Below are positions 7,988-8,207 of a stretch of 8,207 nucleotides of DNA, one piece after another. Numbering within the stretch: position 1 is the stretch's first letter; the number at the start of each line of letters is the position of its first letter. Under the pieces are notes generated by a model. That model searched no databases, had not been told where the DNA came from, and saw nothing but the letters and a program-made list of their open reading frames with translations. This DNA is from an uncultured Lachnospiraceae bacterium. GTDB lineage: Bacteria > Bacillota_A > Clostridia > Lachnospirales > Lachnospiraceae. Location: assembly GCA_910585655.1 (NCBI GenBank), contig CAJUFW010000034.1, forward strand, positions 8,536 to 16,742, read 5' to 3'. Both the position numbers and the translations under genes were made by a program.

Positions 7988-8063
7988 AGTTCCGTCTCTT
8001 CACTCTCGCCCCCTTTATAGGGGATGAATTTCTGTCATAAAGCAACATGACAGAAATTCATCC
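7988..8063. repeat. Palindromic repeat, copy 1
   Basis: This 76-base unit starts AGTTCCGTCTCTTCACTC and ends TTCATCC. Apart from one C in a C-tract (five here, six in copy 2) it is identical to the 77 bases at 8131-8207. Its core is an 18-bp perfect inverted repeat: GGGATGAATTTCTGTCAT at 8021-8038 and its complement at 8047-8064, with an 8-base loop. It could be a small dispersed repeat (REP or MITE-like), a regulatory RNA hairpin or a protein-binding site. Within the window it occurs only in these two tandem copies. Confidence 0.9.
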
Positions 8064-8085
8064 CAGGGGGCTTCCGTTACGAGAC
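7994..8085. repeat. Extended nested inverted repeat around copy 1
   Basis: Beyond the 18-bp core, two further perfect stems pair symmetrically: GCCCCC (8008-8013) with GGGGGC (8066-8071), and GTCTC (7994-7998) with GAGAC (8081-8085), the latter separated from the former by 9 bases on each side. The whole 92-base segment could fold into one long hairpin with interior loops. The equal 9/9 internal loop suggests a designed or mobile-element-like palindrome rather than chance. Confidence 0.7.
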
Positions 8086-8099
8086 TGTTTTTAAGTTCC

Positions 8100-8141
8100 C
8101 TTTATTTTAAGTTCCGTCTCTTTTATTTTAAGTTCCGTCTC
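8100..8141. repeat. Two tandem 21-bp direct repeats
   Basis: The unit (T/C)TTTATTTTAAGTTCCGTCTC occurs at 8100-8120 and 8121-8141, identical except for the first base. A partial unit with TTTTTAAGTTCC lies just before it at 8088-8099. The core AGTTCCGTCTC also opens palindromic copy 1 at 7988-7998, so it occurs three times in full and once in part. The 21-bp units fill the spacer between the palindromic copies and may mark the ends of the repeated element. Confidence 0.85.
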
Positions 8142-8207
8142 TTCACTCTCGCCCCCCTTTATAGGGGATGAATTTCTGTCATAAAGCAACATGACAGAAA
8201 TTCATCC
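8131..8207. repeat. Palindromic repeat, copy 2, cut by the window end
   Basis: Second copy of the repeat, offset 143-144 bases from the first, with one extra C at 8152-8157. Arms are at 8165-8182 and from 8191 on; the right arm is one base short because the sequence ends. That the contig stops inside a perfect palindrome fits an assembly break caused by a repeat present elsewhere in the genome. Confidence 0.9.

Larger units (their letters stand above)
7971..8207 (-). promoter_or_regulatory. Noncoding leader region upstream of ilvD
   Basis: These 237 bases precede the ilv-ser operon and are almost entirely repeats. I looked for a T-box (the AGGGTGGNACCGCG core), for a leader peptide rich in Leu, Ile or Val codons, and for a hairpin followed by a U-run on the minus strand; none is present. 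TAAAAT-like boxes recur in the spacer between the repeats, and TATAAA occurs in each repeat, but no well-spaced TTGACA-like box accompanies them, so no promoter is called. The operon promoter may lie beyond the window edge. Confidence 0.4.

Noticed and set aside
8024..8038. CodY operator (AATTTTCWGAAAATT-like).
   Set aside because: Only GAATTTCTG resembles it; the second half does not match, so the resemblance is too weak to call.
8021..8064. Rho-independent terminator in the ilvD direction.
   Set aside because: The 18-bp hairpin is strong, but on the minus strand it is followed by CTATAAAGGGGGC rather than a U-tract.
8091..8192. A 33-codon minus-strand ORF starting in repeat copy 2 whose 21-bp repeats read in frame as ETELKIK twice.
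   Set aside because: No ribosome binding site before the ATG, which sits in a hairpin, and the in-frame codons are explained by the 21-bp period being a multiple of three. It is not a BCAA-rich leader peptide.
7971..8207. T-box riboswitch or BCAA leader-peptide attenuator for ilvD.
   Set aside because: No T-box core, no Leu/Ile/Val codon run, and no hairpin followed by a U-run on the minus strand.
7988..8207. CRISPR array, because of repeated units.
   Set aside because: Units are tandem long palindromes and 21-bp direct repeats without uniform unique spacers, and no cas genes are present.

Overview
The window looks like a complete short contig of a Firmicutes bacterium, most likely a Clostridia member and plausibly a Lachnospiraceae. 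This taxonomic call is an inference from strong AGGAGG-type ribosome binding sites, tight ATG-start operons, mid-range GC and the style of the proteins; no marker gene is present. The first 40 bases are not genomic: positions 7-40 match the Illumina TruSeq read-2 adapter as I remember it, and the six bases before it are probably index sequence. The last bases stop inside a palindromic repeat, so both edges look like assembly limits rather than biological ends.

Layout. Positions 41-2137 (+ strand) hold the 3' part of an ABC ATPase gene followed by two complete ABC-2 type permease genes, a three-gene unit for an uncharacterised exporter (COG4586/COG4587/COG3694 type). A hairpin at 2154-2183 separates it from a convergent minus-strand operon. 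Read in its own direction, that operon is ilvD (7970-6300), ilvB (6266-4575), serC (4508-3429), serA (3368-2205), with gaps of only 33-66 bp and no internal terminator that I can see. Positions 7971-8207 are noncoding: a leader region built from two tandem copies of a palindromic repeat, joined by shorter direct repeats.

How the genes work together. IlvB makes acetolactate/acetohydroxybutyrate, and IlvD dehydrates the later dihydroxy-acid to the keto-acid precursors of valine, isoleucine and leucine. ilvC and the regulatory subunit gene ilvN are not here. SerA oxidises 3-phosphoglycerate and SerC transaminates the product to phosphoserine; serB is not here. The operon therefore joins two partial amino acid pathways, both fed from lower glycolysis. 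The ABC transporter faces it and is probably a separate transcription unit.

Most of the window is ordinary metabolism. The parts worth a second look are the adapter artefact, which fabricates an N-terminus for the first protein, the palindromic repeat pair before ilvD, which also creates a false upstream start for IlvD, and a diverged active-site segment in SerA. I did not find a convincing new biological system.
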